From Planctomycetaceae bacterium (GTDB lineage Bacteria > Planctomycetota > Planctomycetia > Planctomycetales > Planctomycetaceae), in contig JACKHO010000006.1 of assembly GCA_020638955.1 (NCBI GenBank), positions 1-64,000 on the forward strand: DNA of 64,000 bases, read 5' to 3'. The notes below the pieces were generated by a model. It was not told where the DNA came from. It saw only the letters and a list, made by a program, of their open reading frames with translations, and did not search any database. This document shows, in pieces, positions 42,934 through 52,313 of this stretch; the first letter of the stretch is position 1; each line of letters starts with the position of its first letter. The position numbers were made by a program, and so were the translations under genes.

Positions 42934-45885
42934 ATGAACTTCCCCATGCGTGCCCTGACTGTTTCCTTGTTGCTGTGGCTTGCCGTTCCCACATTTGCTG
43001 ACGATTCTTACGCATCGCTCAAACAACTTTTGTCTGACAAGTGCGAATACTGTCACAACAGTGATGACGCCAATGGCGGAATCAGTTTTGATTCGCCCCT
43101 CTTAGAGAGCGTTTTTCTGGCCAAGCCTCAACTGAACTTGAAGGTACTCAAGGCCATCGATTCGGGAGCCATGCCCCCGGAAAGCGAAGATGCTCTTCCT
43201 GATCCCTTGCGGGACGAAGCAGTAATTAGTCTCACGTCCATTCTTCGCTCATCAGCGCAGAATGCGGAGCTAGCAACATCACCGCTGCATCGATTGAATC
43301 GGTTTCAGTACAACAACACGGTGCGTGATTTGTTTCAGCTGAACCGTGACGTGTTTCCACTGTCAGAAAAGCTGATGACGCGGACGGACAACTATCTCGC
43401 CCGGCGGATCGATTCGGACGCCATCCAGATGCCCGACGAAATTCATGCGACTTCGCATGCGCTGCAACCGGTGCCGGGGCTCGCTGATGTCAAACCGTTT
43501 CCCAAGGACTTGCGGGCTGAGCACGGATTCAATAATCAGGCGAATCAACTCACCCTCTCACCGCTGCTGCTTGACTCCTTCCTGCGGCTGAGCGTTTCTA
43601 TTGTCGAAAGCCCAGACTTCAATGTGGAGAATGTCGGAGTTTGGAATGAATTCTTCGCAGCACCGAATGTAGAAGCGAATCGGGAGGAAGTAGTTCGTAG
43701 TCGTCTTGCAAAGTTCCTGCGTCGTACGTTTCGTCGCACCGTCGAGCCGGACGTCATTGACCGGTATGCCGCCTATGCGGCGAAGAATTTGAATGAGGGA
43801 CAATCATTCCCCGAAGCCATGAAGAAGGTCGCGGCGGCTGCCTTGTCGTCGCCCATGTTTCTCTATAGGTCAGTTTCCGAAGAGCCAGATGAACGTCCGT
43901 TCGATGTTGCGTCGCAGTTGTCGTACTTCCTCTGGGGCAGCTGCCCTGATGAGGAGCTCCTGCAGTTGGCAGAGAGTGGTGAACTCTTAAAGCCAGAGGT
44001 TTTTCGGCGAACCGTTGACCGCATGTTGGTTGATCCCAAAGTGGAACGCTTCCTCGATTCCTATCCTGCGCAGTGGATGCAGCTTGAAAACCTCATGGCA
44101 GCCACGCCGGATCCTGCTATTAATCCCTACTTCCATTTGGACCCTGAGGTGCCCGCCAGCCTGCAAATGGTGGTCGAGCCTCTACTCCTGTTCGACACCG
44201 TTTTTGTGGAGAACCGCCCGCTCGTCGAATTGATTGAGCCGCAGTTTAACTACCGTAGCGAGTTTCTTCGCACATGGTACGAAACCGACCTGAAGCCTCA
44301 GCCTGTGGATGTCGGCGGAATTCAGCGAGCAAACGCCGAGCGCGACGCTCAGCGCCAAAAGCTGGGAACTCAACTGGACCAACTGCGAAAAGAGTTGGCT
44401 GCTTTGGTTGATCCTGTACGAGCGGAATTGCTGAAGTCCAAGCAAGGCACCGACCAGTCTGGGAGTGCTCAGTCACTGGATCCGTTCGCCGTCTGGGACT
44501 TTGAGAGGAGCCTCAAGGAGTCGGTTCGTGGACTCGATTTGCAGTCGCACGGCGAGATTTCATTTGCCGATGGAATGGTGGATTTGAACAAGTCGTACTT
44601 GATTAGTGGACCACTGCCGGTTGATTTGAAGGCGAAGACTTTGGAAGTTCGGTTCCGCCTGGAGAATCTGGATCAGCGTGGTGGCGGCCTGATGGGAATT
44701 CAGGGACAGGGAGATTTTTTCGACACCATTGTCATTGGCGAACGGAAGAATCGGCACTGGATTTCGGGGAGCAATGGATTCAGTCGCACCGACGACTTCG
44801 CGGAGTCCTCTGAGGAAAACGTGACCGACCAGTTGATCCACCTCGTCATGGTGTATGCGGAAGACGGGACAACCACGCTCTATCGAAATGGCGAGCCGTA
44901 CGGGAAGCCATTCAACAAGGGGTCAGCGACATTTCCTAAGGAGAATTCTTCGGTCATTTTTGGACTCCGCCATCTGCCGCCCGGAGGGAACAAGTTTCTG
45001 AGCGTCAGCATCGATCAGGCCCGATTGTACAATCGAGCCCTGACGCCAGAAGAAGTGGTGATGGCTGCATCGGACGCAGGTACATTCATCAGTACTGCCG
45101 AAATACTGGCCGCTATGACGCAGGAACAACGAGACCGACATGAGTCTTTGGTGCAGGCAGTCAAAGAAGCAGATTCCGCCCTTGGTCGTATTCCACCAAA
45201 CGTCGATGTGGCGCGCGCCATTGAAGTGGAGAAGAGGCGTTTTGAAATTGAGCTGCGAAAGCAGTTGCACGAGTCGGTGTTTCGCCGAACTCCGGCAGAG
45301 AACACTCGCTACGGTGGGATTATCACCAATGCGGCTGTGCTGAGTATGACGTCAGGGCCGAATCGAACTCATCCGGTCGCACGCGGTGTTTGGATTGTCG
45401 AAGTCATTTTCAACAATCCCCCACCGCCGCCTCCCAACAACGTTCCGCCGCTGGACGAAGAGAACTCCGACAAGGAACTCACCATTCGCGAAAAGTTCGC
45501 CGCGCACAGAGAGAATCCTTCCTGTGCGGGATGCCACACGAAGCTGGATCCTCTCGGTTTCGCTTTGGAAAATTACGACATCACCGGTCGCTGGCGAGAC
45601 CGGTATGAAAATGGCCGCAAGGTCGACACGGCGGGTACACTGCTGCGCCGCCACGACTTCAATGATGTCATCGCCTTCAAGCGGGCGTTAGTGGATGAGC
45701 AGCGCCGGTTTGCAAAATCGTTCACGGAACACTTGCTACGGTTCGCCATTGAACGTGAACTTGAACCTCACGATACGCTACTGGTTGATGAAGTTTTGGC
45801 GAACTGCGAAGCAGACGGTTATCGCCTCCAGTCGCTCATGCGTGAGGTAGCCCGCGTTGCGTTTGCTGCATCAAACGAAAAATGA
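42934..45885 (+). CDS. DUF1587/1592/1588/1585 secreted cytochrome-like protein with LamG insert
   Basis: 983 aa with a signal peptide (MRALTVSLLLWLAVPTFADD). An N-terminal haem motif CEYCH (about residue 36) is followed by DUF1587 (HRLNRFQYNNTVRDLF, about 118), DUF1595/1592 (about 230-420, SYFLWGSCPDEELL) and then a LamG/concanavalin-like domain (about 520-720, GERKNRHWISG, VSIDQARLYNRALTPEEV) inserted before DUF1588, which carries the second CxxCH (CAGCHTKLDPLGFALENYD), and DUF1585 at the end. Without the insert this is the standard planctomycete partner of DUF1552. Probably periplasmic, redox-active. Its TGA overlaps the start of the ThuA gene (ATGA). Confidence 0.92.
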   Translation: MNFPMRALTVSLLLWLAVPTFADDSYASLKQLLSDKCEYCHNSDDANGGISFDSPLLESVFLAKPQLNLKVLKAIDSGAMPPESEDALPDPLRDEAVISLTSILRSSAQNAELATSPLHRLNRFQYNNTVRDLFQLNRDVFPLSEKLMTRTDNYLARRIDSDAIQMPDEIHATSHALQPVPGLADVKPFPKDLRAEHGFNNQANQLTLSPLLLDSFLRLSVSIVESPDFNVENVGVWNEFFAAPNVEANREEVVRSRLAKFLRRTFRRTVEPDVIDRYAAYAAKNLNEGQSFPEAMKKVAAAALSSPMFLYRSVSEEPDERPFDVASQLSYFLWGSCPDEELLQLAESGELLKPEVFRRTVDRMLVDPKVERFLDSYPAQWMQLENLMAATPDPAINPYFHLDPEVPASLQMVVEPLLLFDTVFVENRPLVELIEPQFNYRSEFLRTWYETDLKPQPVDVGGIQRANAERDAQRQKLGTQLDQLRKELAALVDPVRAELLKSKQGTDQSGSAQSLDPFAVWDFERSLKESVRGLDLQSHGEISFADGMVDLNKSYLISGPLPVDLKAKTLEVRFRLENLDQRGGGLMGIQGQGDFFDTIVIGERKNRHWISGSNGFSRTDDFAESSEENVTDQLIHLVMVYAEDGTTTLYRNGEPYGKPFNKGSATFPKENSSVIFGLRHLPPGGNKFLSVSIDQARLYNRALTPEEVVMAASDAGTFISTAEILAAMTQEQRDRHESLVQAVKEADSALGRIPPNVDVARAIEVEKRRFEIELRKQLHESVFRRTPAENTRYGGIITNAAVLSMTSGPNRTHPVARGVWIVEVIFNNPPPPPPNNVPPLDEENSDKELTIREKFAAHRENPSCAGCHTKLDPLGFALENYDITGRWRDRYENGRKVDTAGTLLRRHDFNDVIAFKRALVDEQRRFAKSFTEHLLRFAIERELEPHDTLLVDEVLANCEADGYRLQSLMREVARVAFAASNEK

Positions 45886-46826
45886 CCGCCCAGCCCTTGA
45901 TGAGAATGCCCATGAAATTCGTCATTTCGCCTGTGTTTGCGCTGGTCTGTTTCCTGTCGGTAACCCTCATTGAAGCGGCAGAGCCTGTGCATGTTCTGGT
46001 CTGGGACGAGCGGCAACCGCGCCAGTCTGAGGCGTACGACAACTTTCTCGGCAACGAAATTGCCGCTCAGTTGAAAGCACTCGAGGCCGGATTGGAAGTC
46101 CGGTCGGTTTCACTGGATGATCCGCAGCAGGGCTTGTCGGTCGACAACCTGGAATGGGCTGACGTCATCATTTGGTGGGGGCACGTGCGGCAGAATGAGG
46201 TACTGGATGACAACGCGAATCGCATTTTGGATCGCGTCCTGGCGGGTGAAGTCGACCTTATCGCTTTGCACTCGGCACACTGGTCAAAACCGTTCATGAA
46301 GGCCATGAACTGGCGCAGTATTGAAGACGGCAAGCGACATTTCGAGCAATTTACCGATGGGGCGAAATTCAGCATCGAAACGGTCGATCCACCCCGGCCT
46401 TACACGGTGCCCACGCATGGCAGTCTGCTGACCCCCGCCTATTTCAGTTACAAGAAAAGCCAAACAGACTACCAAGGGATGATTCATTTGCCCTGGTGCT
46501 GTTTCCCCGACTACCGGCCCGATGGAGCCCCCAGCCAGGTTGCCGTCAAACTGCCGGAGCATCCTATCGCAAAGGGATTGCCCAAGGGGTTCCAGGTGCA
46601 ACAGACGGAAATGTACAACGAGCCGTTCCATGTCCCTGTGCCTGACGAGGTCATCTTCGAAGAAACCTGGGAACTTGGCGAACGGTTCCGCGCGGGAATG
46701 ATTTGGAACATCGGAGAAGGCAAGGTCTTCTACTTCCGCCCCGGACACGAAACGTTCCCTGTCTACAAGCAGGCCGAAGTCATTCGCGTTCTCGCCAATG
46801 CCTGCCAATGGCTGGGGACCAATTGA
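45882..46826 (+). CDS. ThuA-domain protein, secreted
   Basis: 314 aa if started at the ATGA overlap with the preceding gene; ATGs at 45900, 45906 and 45912 are in frame and the last gives a tidy signal peptide (MKFVISPVFALVCFLSVTL). The rest matches the ThuA/trehalose-utilisation family, a class I glutamine-amidotransferase-like fold: VLVWDERQP, DVIIWWGHVRQNEV, DLIALHSAHWSKPF and GKVFYFRPGHETFPVY. ThuA-type proteins are linked to disaccharide metabolism, with oxidation of sugars at C3 discussed for some relatives; the reaction here is not known. Coupling to the DUF1592 gene suggests the same extracytosolic sugar pathway. Confidence 0.88.
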   Translation: MTAQPLMRMPMKFVISPVFALVCFLSVTLIEAAEPVHVLVWDERQPRQSEAYDNFLGNEIAAQLKALEAGLEVRSVSLDDPQQGLSVDNLEWADVIIWWGHVRQNEVLDDNANRILDRVLAGEVDLIALHSAHWSKPFMKAMNWRSIEDGKRHFEQFTDGAKFSIETVDPPRPYTVPTHGSLLTPAYFSYKKSQTDYQGMIHLPWCCFPDYRPDGAPSQVAVKLPEHPIAKGLPKGFQVQQTEMYNEPFHVPVPDEVIFEETWELGERFRAGMIWNIGEGKVFYFRPGHETFPVYKQAEVIRVLANACQWLGTN

Positions 46827-46855
46827 CGGCAACGACTGCTCGTGAGTGATTCACA

Positions 46856-48244
46856 CTACGCAATCAGCTCTTGAATGACTTCGCCGCCGAACTGGCTGAG
46901 TTGTTTAAACCGGCCGCCGTGGTAGTATGTGAGCTTGTTGTCGTCGAGTCCCAACAGGTGCAGAAGCGTGACATGAAAATCCCGGATGGGATGGACGCAC
47001 TCCACGGCGCTGGCTCCGAGTTCGTCGGTCGCTCCTACAACTCCCGGCTTCACGCCGCCACCTGCCATGAGCAAGGTCATGGCCTTGTTGTTGTGTCCGC
47101 GTCCAAGTGAATAGACGCCGCCCCGCTTGTTGTTGTCGGGCGTACGGCCAAACTCTCCGGTCCAAATGACCAGCGTGTCTTTGAGCATGTCGCGTTGTTT
47201 CAAATCGCGGATGAGGGCGGCAATGGGTTTGTCGACGCTCTTGATGCGAGCCGTGTGGCCTCGCTCCAAGTAGTCGTGACTATCCCAGCCGCCGCTGAAG
47301 ATTTGAACAAACCGTACTCCTTTCTCGACGAGTCGCCGTGCCATGAGACATTGACGTCCAAACGTCGCCGTCTCGGAAGCGTCCAGACCGTACATGTTTT
47401 GCGTTTGCTCAGTCTCCTGCCCCAGGTCGATAACATTTGGGACTTCCGTCTGCATTCGATAGGCGAGTTCGTAACTCTCCAGCCGGGCCGCCAGTTTTTC
47501 GTCGGCCCCCACTTTCTCCATATGCCGTGCGTTGAGCCATGCCAGTTCGTCGAGTGCCCGACGCTGATGTTCACGCGTTTTGTTCGGTTGCGACGACAAA
47601 TCGAGTAGCGGCGATCCTTCGGGACGCAGTCGCGTTCCCTGATAATGGGGAGGCAGAAATCCGTTGCTCCAGTTGGTGGCGCCTCCCTGCGGCAGTGCCA
47701 ATTCGGTCATGACGACATAACCGGGCAGGTTCTGGTTCTCCGTTCCCAGTCCATAGGTCGACCAGGCACCCAGAGCGGGATCACCACCCAGGCGGCTTCC
47801 CGTGTTCATGTGGAAAAGTGCCTCCGGATGGTTCAGCGACTCGGCCTGACATCCCCGGTAATTGCAGAGTTCATCTGCAATGTAAGGATCGGCGAGGTGC
47901 TGCCACTGGTCGCACATTTCAACTCCCGTTTCACTCACTTGTCGGAATGAAAACGGGCTGCCGACGAAAAATTTAAAGCCGGTTTCGAGTCCACCGGTGA
48001 GTTTCGACTCCTTCTTGTGCAGGCGAGTCAGCTCCGGCTTAGGGTCGAACGTGTCCATGTGTCCCGGCCCACCTTCCATGAACAACATAATGACGTTCTT
48101 GGCTCTGGCCGGAAACATGGGCGGCTTGGGAGCGAGTGGACCAGCTTCTGACGGCTGCTCCTCGGCCAACAAGCTGGAAAGTGCAACACTCCCGAGTGAA
48201 GCTCCCATTCCATACAGGAATGAACGGCGATGAAGTGGAAACAT
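46856..48244 (-). CDS. DUF1501 protein, Tat-exported
   Basis: 462 aa from the ATG at 48244; ATGs at 48271 and 48283 would overlap the upstream cytochrome gene. The N-terminus is a twin-arginine signal (MFPLHRRSFLYGMGASLG). Core motifs: LFMEGGPGHMDTFDPKPE, GGWDSHD, TGEFGRTPDNN and GRGHNNKAMTLLMAGGG. Near the C-terminus Asn replaces the second His of the GRDHH seen in the copy at 10 kb, so metal ligation may differ between paralogues. It is the second gene of a minus-strand pair with the PSCyt1 protein, separated by 16 bp. Confidence 0.92.
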   Translation of the reverse strand: MFPLHRRSFLYGMGASLGSVALSSLLAEEQPSEAGPLAPKPPMFPARAKNVIMLFMEGGPGHMDTFDPKPELTRLHKKESKLTGGLETGFKFFVGSPFSFRQVSETGVEMCDQWQHLADPYIADELCNYRGCQAESLNHPEALFHMNTGSRLGGDPALGAWSTYGLGTENQNLPGYVVMTELALPQGGATNWSNGFLPPHYQGTRLRPEGSPLLDLSSQPNKTREHQRRALDELAWLNARHMEKVGADEKLAARLESYELAYRMQTEVPNVIDLGQETEQTQNMYGLDASETATFGRQCLMARRLVEKGVRFVQIFSGGWDSHDYLERGHTARIKSVDKPIAALIRDLKQRDMLKDTLVIWTGEFGRTPDNNKRGGVYSLGRGHNNKAMTLLMAGGGVKPGVVGATDELGASAVECVHPIRDFHVTLLHLLGLDDNKLTYYHGGRFKQLSQFGGEVIQELIA

Positions 48245-48260
48245 GCTGGTTCGATTTCGG

Positions 48261-51182
48261 CTAGTTGACATAAATGAATTCATTGGAGTTCAGCAGCAGG
48301 AGACAAACATCGGCCAAGGCCCGCACCTCGGGGCCAACGTCGACAGCTTTCCTGTCGGCCACGTAATTCTCAAACACCGGCAGAATTTCCTGGTATTCAA
48401 ACACCTGACCTGAAAATTCTTCCACCAGCGATCGGGTAATATGCATGGGATACTCTTTTGTCTCAGCTGAATGTTCGCGGTGGTATTGAGTCATTGCGGC
48501 AAGATAACTCTCCAGTCGCTCAAGCTCGGCATCTTCAGCGTCACGGCCAAAAACCAGTTGGAATGCGTGTCTAATTTGCTCACGCTCGCTTTTCTCTTCA
48601 CGCCACATCCGCAGTGCGAAGGCAATCGACCGGTCGGTCATTTGATCACTATTAAGAAACGTAAACACCTGCGGCGTGACAGCGGCATTCTCACGAAATT
48701 CGCATGACTCGTTCGGATTCGGCTGATTAAACAACTCGGTAAATGGATCGGCCTGGCCCCGGACGTTGTAGGCATAAACGGTCCGGCAATTCCGTTCCTT
48801 CGGCGTTGGCGATGGCTGATAAGCGGGGGCTAGTGAGAACTGAATCATCCGGGGTTGTAGGGCGACTTCCATGTTGATTTCGGGCATCACCGGCAATCCA
48901 CCGCTGCGATGCTGCAACTCTCCAGTGACTGCAAGAATGCCATCTCGAATTTCTTCAGCGCTGAGCCGACGACGGGAAAAGTGAGACAACAGGCGATTAT
49001 TGGGATCGGTTGTTTTCCATGCATCGTCTACCGGAACGACAGATGACCGCTGATACGCCTCGCTCAGCATAATGAGCTTGTGTAGACGCTTGATGGTCCA
49101 GCCATGCTTTACAAAATCGGCAGCGAGGAAATCGAGCAGGACCGGATGCGAAGGCTTCGCACCTTTTGCACCAAAGTTGTTCGCGTTGGCGGCGAGTCCC
49201 ACTCCAAAGTGCCCCTGCCACACTCGATTCACAATGGACCGCGTTGTCAGTGGATTCTCTGGATTTGCGATCCAGCGAGCCAGTTCGAGACGGCGTCCGT
49301 CAACTGTGTCAGTCAGCAGGAAAGGATCATCGCCTTCCGGATTCACATCGACCGATACCGCACTCAGTACACCGGGCGATACCACCTCTCCTTCCGCCGA
49401 CAGTGCTCCGCCGACCAGAATGTGGCTGACCGGGGCCGTCGATTCCTTCTTAGGGCGCTTAATCCGCAACTTGCGAGCCCCGTTCCAGGCGAGTTCGAAA
49501 TCGGCGGCGTTGTAGACGCTTTGGGCCATGGGCTCGTAGCGTTCGAGCCGACGATTCCAAATCCATTCATCCTGCTCACGAACCTTCAGTTGACCTTCAT
49601 CAACATGGTCCAACCCCACATGCCGAGGTGGCTTTTCATCGTCCGGCAAATCGCGTCGTTCCTCGTCGTTTTTGTACGGCAGATTATGTTCCTCAAACCA
49701 CTGGCGTGCGGCGGTCTCCCGCTTGTTGATAATTCGGTCTTTCTCAGCAACGGCGTAGTCCAGCATGAGTTGTACGTGGGCCCGACCCGCTTCGAACCCT
49801 TCCTGGCTTTCTTCAGGGAGAAACGGTGCTGGCCGCTCGGCCATTTGCGTCGTGGAGAACGCGGCATACATGCGATAATAGTCGCGCGTGGGAATGGGAT
49901 CGAATTTATGATCGTGACATTTCACACACCGCATTGTGGTGGAAAGAAATGTCTGGCCAGTGATGTTGACCAAATCATCCAGCCACATTTGACGCGCTTC
50001 TGCCTTGTCGACCATGGCATTGTCCCACGGTCCGAGCCTCAGAAATCCCGAGGCGACAATCCATTCCGATTCTTCTGACGTGTAATCCCCCTTCATCTGC
50101 GTTTGATGCACAACCGCCAGATCACCACCTTTTCTCGCCGCGACCGATTCGTCGGCCAGTTCATCTCCCGCGAGTTGTTCGACAACGAACTCGTTGTACG
50201 GCTTGTCGTTGTTGAACGACCGAATAACATAGTCGCGATAACGCCACATGTTTGAACGTTCGTAGTCGTTCGACATTCCGCCGGTGTCGGCGTAGCGCGT
50301 GACATCGAGCCAGTGACGCCCCCACCGTTCTCCGTAACGTGGGCTTGCCAGCAGTCGGTCGATGAGATCACTCCACGCCTGCTGCTGATTCTCCGCTGAA
50401 GCCGTCACAAACGCTTCAACTTGTTCTGGCGTGGGTGGCAATCCGTGGAGGTCGTATGTTGCCCGGCGAATGAGCGTCCGTGCGTCGGCTCGCGACACCG
50501 CAGCAATTGACGCTTCAGTGAGCTTCTGCTGAATGAGCGCGTCAACGATTTGCGTGACATTGGGCATTTCTTTGCTGTCTGCCGTCGCTCCGACGAGCTG
50601 TTTCTGCTCTTCAGTTGACAATCCACGCACCGGCTGGAATGCCCACAGGTCGTCGGGGTTGTAACGGCGACTCGACCATTGTTCCGAAGTGCCGCCGCTG
50701 GTCATGACGGTAATTCCATCTTCGGTGACCGTCTTTCGGCTCTCTTCGTCGCGAATACGCTTCTGCGCGGCTTCATCTGGCCAGGGAGCTCCGGCTTTGA
50801 TCCACGATTCCACATCCGCGATTTGTTTCGCCGTGAGTCGATCATTCTCCTTTGGCGGCATTTCCAATTCGTCCCAGCGAATGGCGGCCAGGAGAGTCCC
50901 TTCATCCGGCTTTTCAGGGACAACTGCAGCATCGCCCGATTCGCCACCGCGCAACAACTGCTCGCGGTCGAGAATACTGTATTCGCCCTTGATGTCCTGC
51001 GAATCACCGCCGTGGCAGCCGAGACATTTTTCCTTGAGCAGTGGCAGAACTTTGAGAGTAAACAACCGCTCGGCGGCGTCTCTCTCGTCCGCACAGACGA
51101 CCGACGCGTTCAGCACCAAGGAAGCGACGATCAGAACGGCCCAGTACGAGCGGCGTGGAAAAATGAATTTCAGTGGTTTCAT
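48261..51182 (-). CDS. PSCyt1-DUF1549-DUF1553 secreted cytochrome-like protein
   Basis: 973 aa from the ATG at 51182, which gives a signal peptide (SYWAVLIVASLVLNASVVCA); longer starts add a non-signal extension. PSCyt1 carries haem motif CLGCH (about residue 51) and ELEMPPKEN. DUF1549 (about 210-420) has a second CxxCH (CVKCHDHKFDP). The linker to DUF1553 is short, with one small beta-sandwich-like stretch (ISHILVGGALSAEGEVV), not the large LamG or F5/8-like inserts of the other copies. DUF1553 begins near residue 625 (TTRSIVNRVWQGHFGVGL). The DUF1501 partner follows directly. Confidence 0.92.
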   Translation of the reverse strand: MKPLKFIFPRRSYWAVLIVASLVLNASVVCADERDAAERLFTLKVLPLLKEKCLGCHGGDSQDIKGEYSILDREQLLRGGESGDAAVVPEKPDEGTLLAAIRWDELEMPPKENDRLTAKQIADVESWIKAGAPWPDEAAQKRIRDEESRKTVTEDGITVMTSGGTSEQWSSRRYNPDDLWAFQPVRGLSTEEQKQLVGATADSKEMPNVTQIVDALIQQKLTEASIAAVSRADARTLIRRATYDLHGLPPTPEQVEAFVTASAENQQQAWSDLIDRLLASPRYGERWGRHWLDVTRYADTGGMSNDYERSNMWRYRDYVIRSFNNDKPYNEFVVEQLAGDELADESVAARKGGDLAVVHQTQMKGDYTSEESEWIVASGFLRLGPWDNAMVDKAEARQMWLDDLVNITGQTFLSTTMRCVKCHDHKFDPIPTRDYYRMYAAFSTTQMAERPAPFLPEESQEGFEAGRAHVQLMLDYAVAEKDRIINKRETAARQWFEEHNLPYKNDEERRDLPDDEKPPRHVGLDHVDEGQLKVREQDEWIWNRRLERYEPMAQSVYNAADFELAWNGARKLRIKRPKKESTAPVSHILVGGALSAEGEVVSPGVLSAVSVDVNPEGDDPFLLTDTVDGRRLELARWIANPENPLTTRSIVNRVWQGHFGVGLAANANNFGAKGAKPSHPVLLDFLAADFVKHGWTIKRLHKLIMLSEAYQRSSVVPVDDAWKTTDPNNRLLSHFSRRRLSAEEIRDGILAVTGELQHRSGGLPVMPEINMEVALQPRMIQFSLAPAYQPSPTPKERNCRTVYAYNVRGQADPFTELFNQPNPNESCEFRENAAVTPQVFTFLNSDQMTDRSIAFALRMWREEKSEREQIRHAFQLVFGRDAEDAELERLESYLAAMTQYHREHSAETKEYPMHITRSLVEEFSGQVFEYQEILPVFENYVADRKAVDVGPEVRALADVCLLLLNSNEFIYVN

Positions 51183-51359
51183 ATTCCCGAACCGGCACAT
51201 AGCCATAGAACCAAACAAGCGCAAAACCATTCGAGGATTTTAGGTAATGCACCAAATGGTGGTCTATGCCGCGTCGATCAATCCGATGCCGCGGGTGTCC
51301 GAGTCGAACGCAGCCATGCGCTCGGCGACCATTTATTCGAAATCAGGCCATGCCCCGTC

Positions 51360-51387
51360 GTGCTTGCCCGGCATTGCGGGCAAGCAC
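51360..51387. repeat. 11-bp perfect inverted repeat (possible terminator)
   Basis: GTGCTTGCCCG / CGGGCAAGCAC with loop GCATTG, located 18 bp beyond the stop of the dehydrogenase gene (-) and upstream of the cytochrome gene. The stem is GC-rich and very stable; there is no T-run. It could terminate the dehydrogenase transcript or be a dispersed palindromic element. Confidence 0.5.
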
Positions 51388-51404
51388 TACACGTAGGCGA
51401 TGTG

Positions 51405-52313
51405 TTACCGATTCATCCAGTCAACGCCGGACATTTCGGCGAGAGCCAGCATGAGGGCATGGGTGCCGTTGCGGCCCCAGCCTTTGGCTTTCACTGACTG
51501 ATACAGTTGTTCGGCGAGAGCGAGGCCGGGCATGGACAGTCCCATGCGGCGCGATTCGGCCAGGGCAATCCCCATGTCTTTGACGAAGTGTTCGACGAAG
51601 AACCCGGGATCGAAGTTGTTGACCATCATGCGGGGACCGAGGTTCGAAAGCGACCAGCTTCCGGCGGCACCGGTGGAGACCGACTTCATGACCGTTTCGA
51701 GGTCGAGTCCCGCCTTGTAACCGTAGAGCAGGGCTTCGCAGACTCCAATCATCATGGAGGAAATGAGAATTTGGTTCACCATTTTGGTGTGTTGACCCGC
51801 TCCGGCACCGCCCTGATGCACAATAGTCTTCCCCATGGCATCCCAGCAGGGCTGCAGGGCGTCGACTACGTCTTTGTCTCCACCAATCATAATGGAGAGA
51901 CGCGCCTCTTTGGCGCCGATGTCGCCACCGGAAACGGGAGCATCCACCGAGTGAACGCCTTTCGATTTGGCGGCTTCGTAAATCTCAACGGCAAGTGACG
52001 GCTCGCTCGTGGTCATGTCGACCAGTACGTTGCCGGACTTTGATCCTGCGAGTGCTCCGTTTTCGCCGAGGAAGACTTCACGAACGTCGCTGGGGAATCC
52101 CACAATGGCGAACACCACGTCGGAGTTTTCGGCGACAGCCTTGGGCGAAGCGGCCCACTTGGCACCGGCCGCGATAAGGTCCTTCGCCTTCTCTTCGGAT
52201 CGCGTGTAGACGGTCATTTCAAAGCCCTTCGCCATGAGATGACTGCACATGCTGCGTCCCATGACGCCCGTACCAACCCAACCCAGTTTCGTCTTGCCAG
52301 GTGCAATTTCCAC
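51405..52313 (-). CDS. NAD(P)-dependent 3-hydroxyisobutyrate-dehydrogenase-family oxidoreductase
   Basis: 302 aa. The GTG at 52313 is chosen because AGGAG lies 7 nt upstream; a GTG at 52328 would place that site inside the gene. It is cytosolic. The N-terminus has the dinucleotide-binding GWVGTGVMGRSM, then VDMTTSEPS, the substrate-binding DAPVSGGDIGAKEARL and the catalytic-Lys segment GAGQHTKMVNQ. Members are 3-hydroxyisobutyrate dehydrogenase, 2-hydroxy-3-oxopropionate reductase and related beta-hydroxyacid dehydrogenases; I cannot choose among them. It is the only plainly cytosolic metabolic enzyme in this half of the window and has no evident partner. Confidence 0.9.
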   Translation of the reverse strand: MEIAPGKTKLGWVGTGVMGRSMCSHLMAKGFEMTVYTRSEEKAKDLIAAGAKWAASPKAVAENSDVVFAIVGFPSDVREVFLGENGALAGSKSGNVLVDMTTSEPSLAVEIYEAAKSKGVHSVDAPVSGGDIGAKEARLSIMIGGDKDVVDALQPCWDAMGKTIVHQGGAGAGQHTKMVNQILISSMMIGVCEALLYGYKAGLDLETVMKSVSTGAAGSWSLSNLGPRMMVNNFDPGFFVEHFVKDMGIALAESRRMGLSMPGLALAEQLYQSVKAKGWGRNGTHALMLALAEMSGVDWMNR

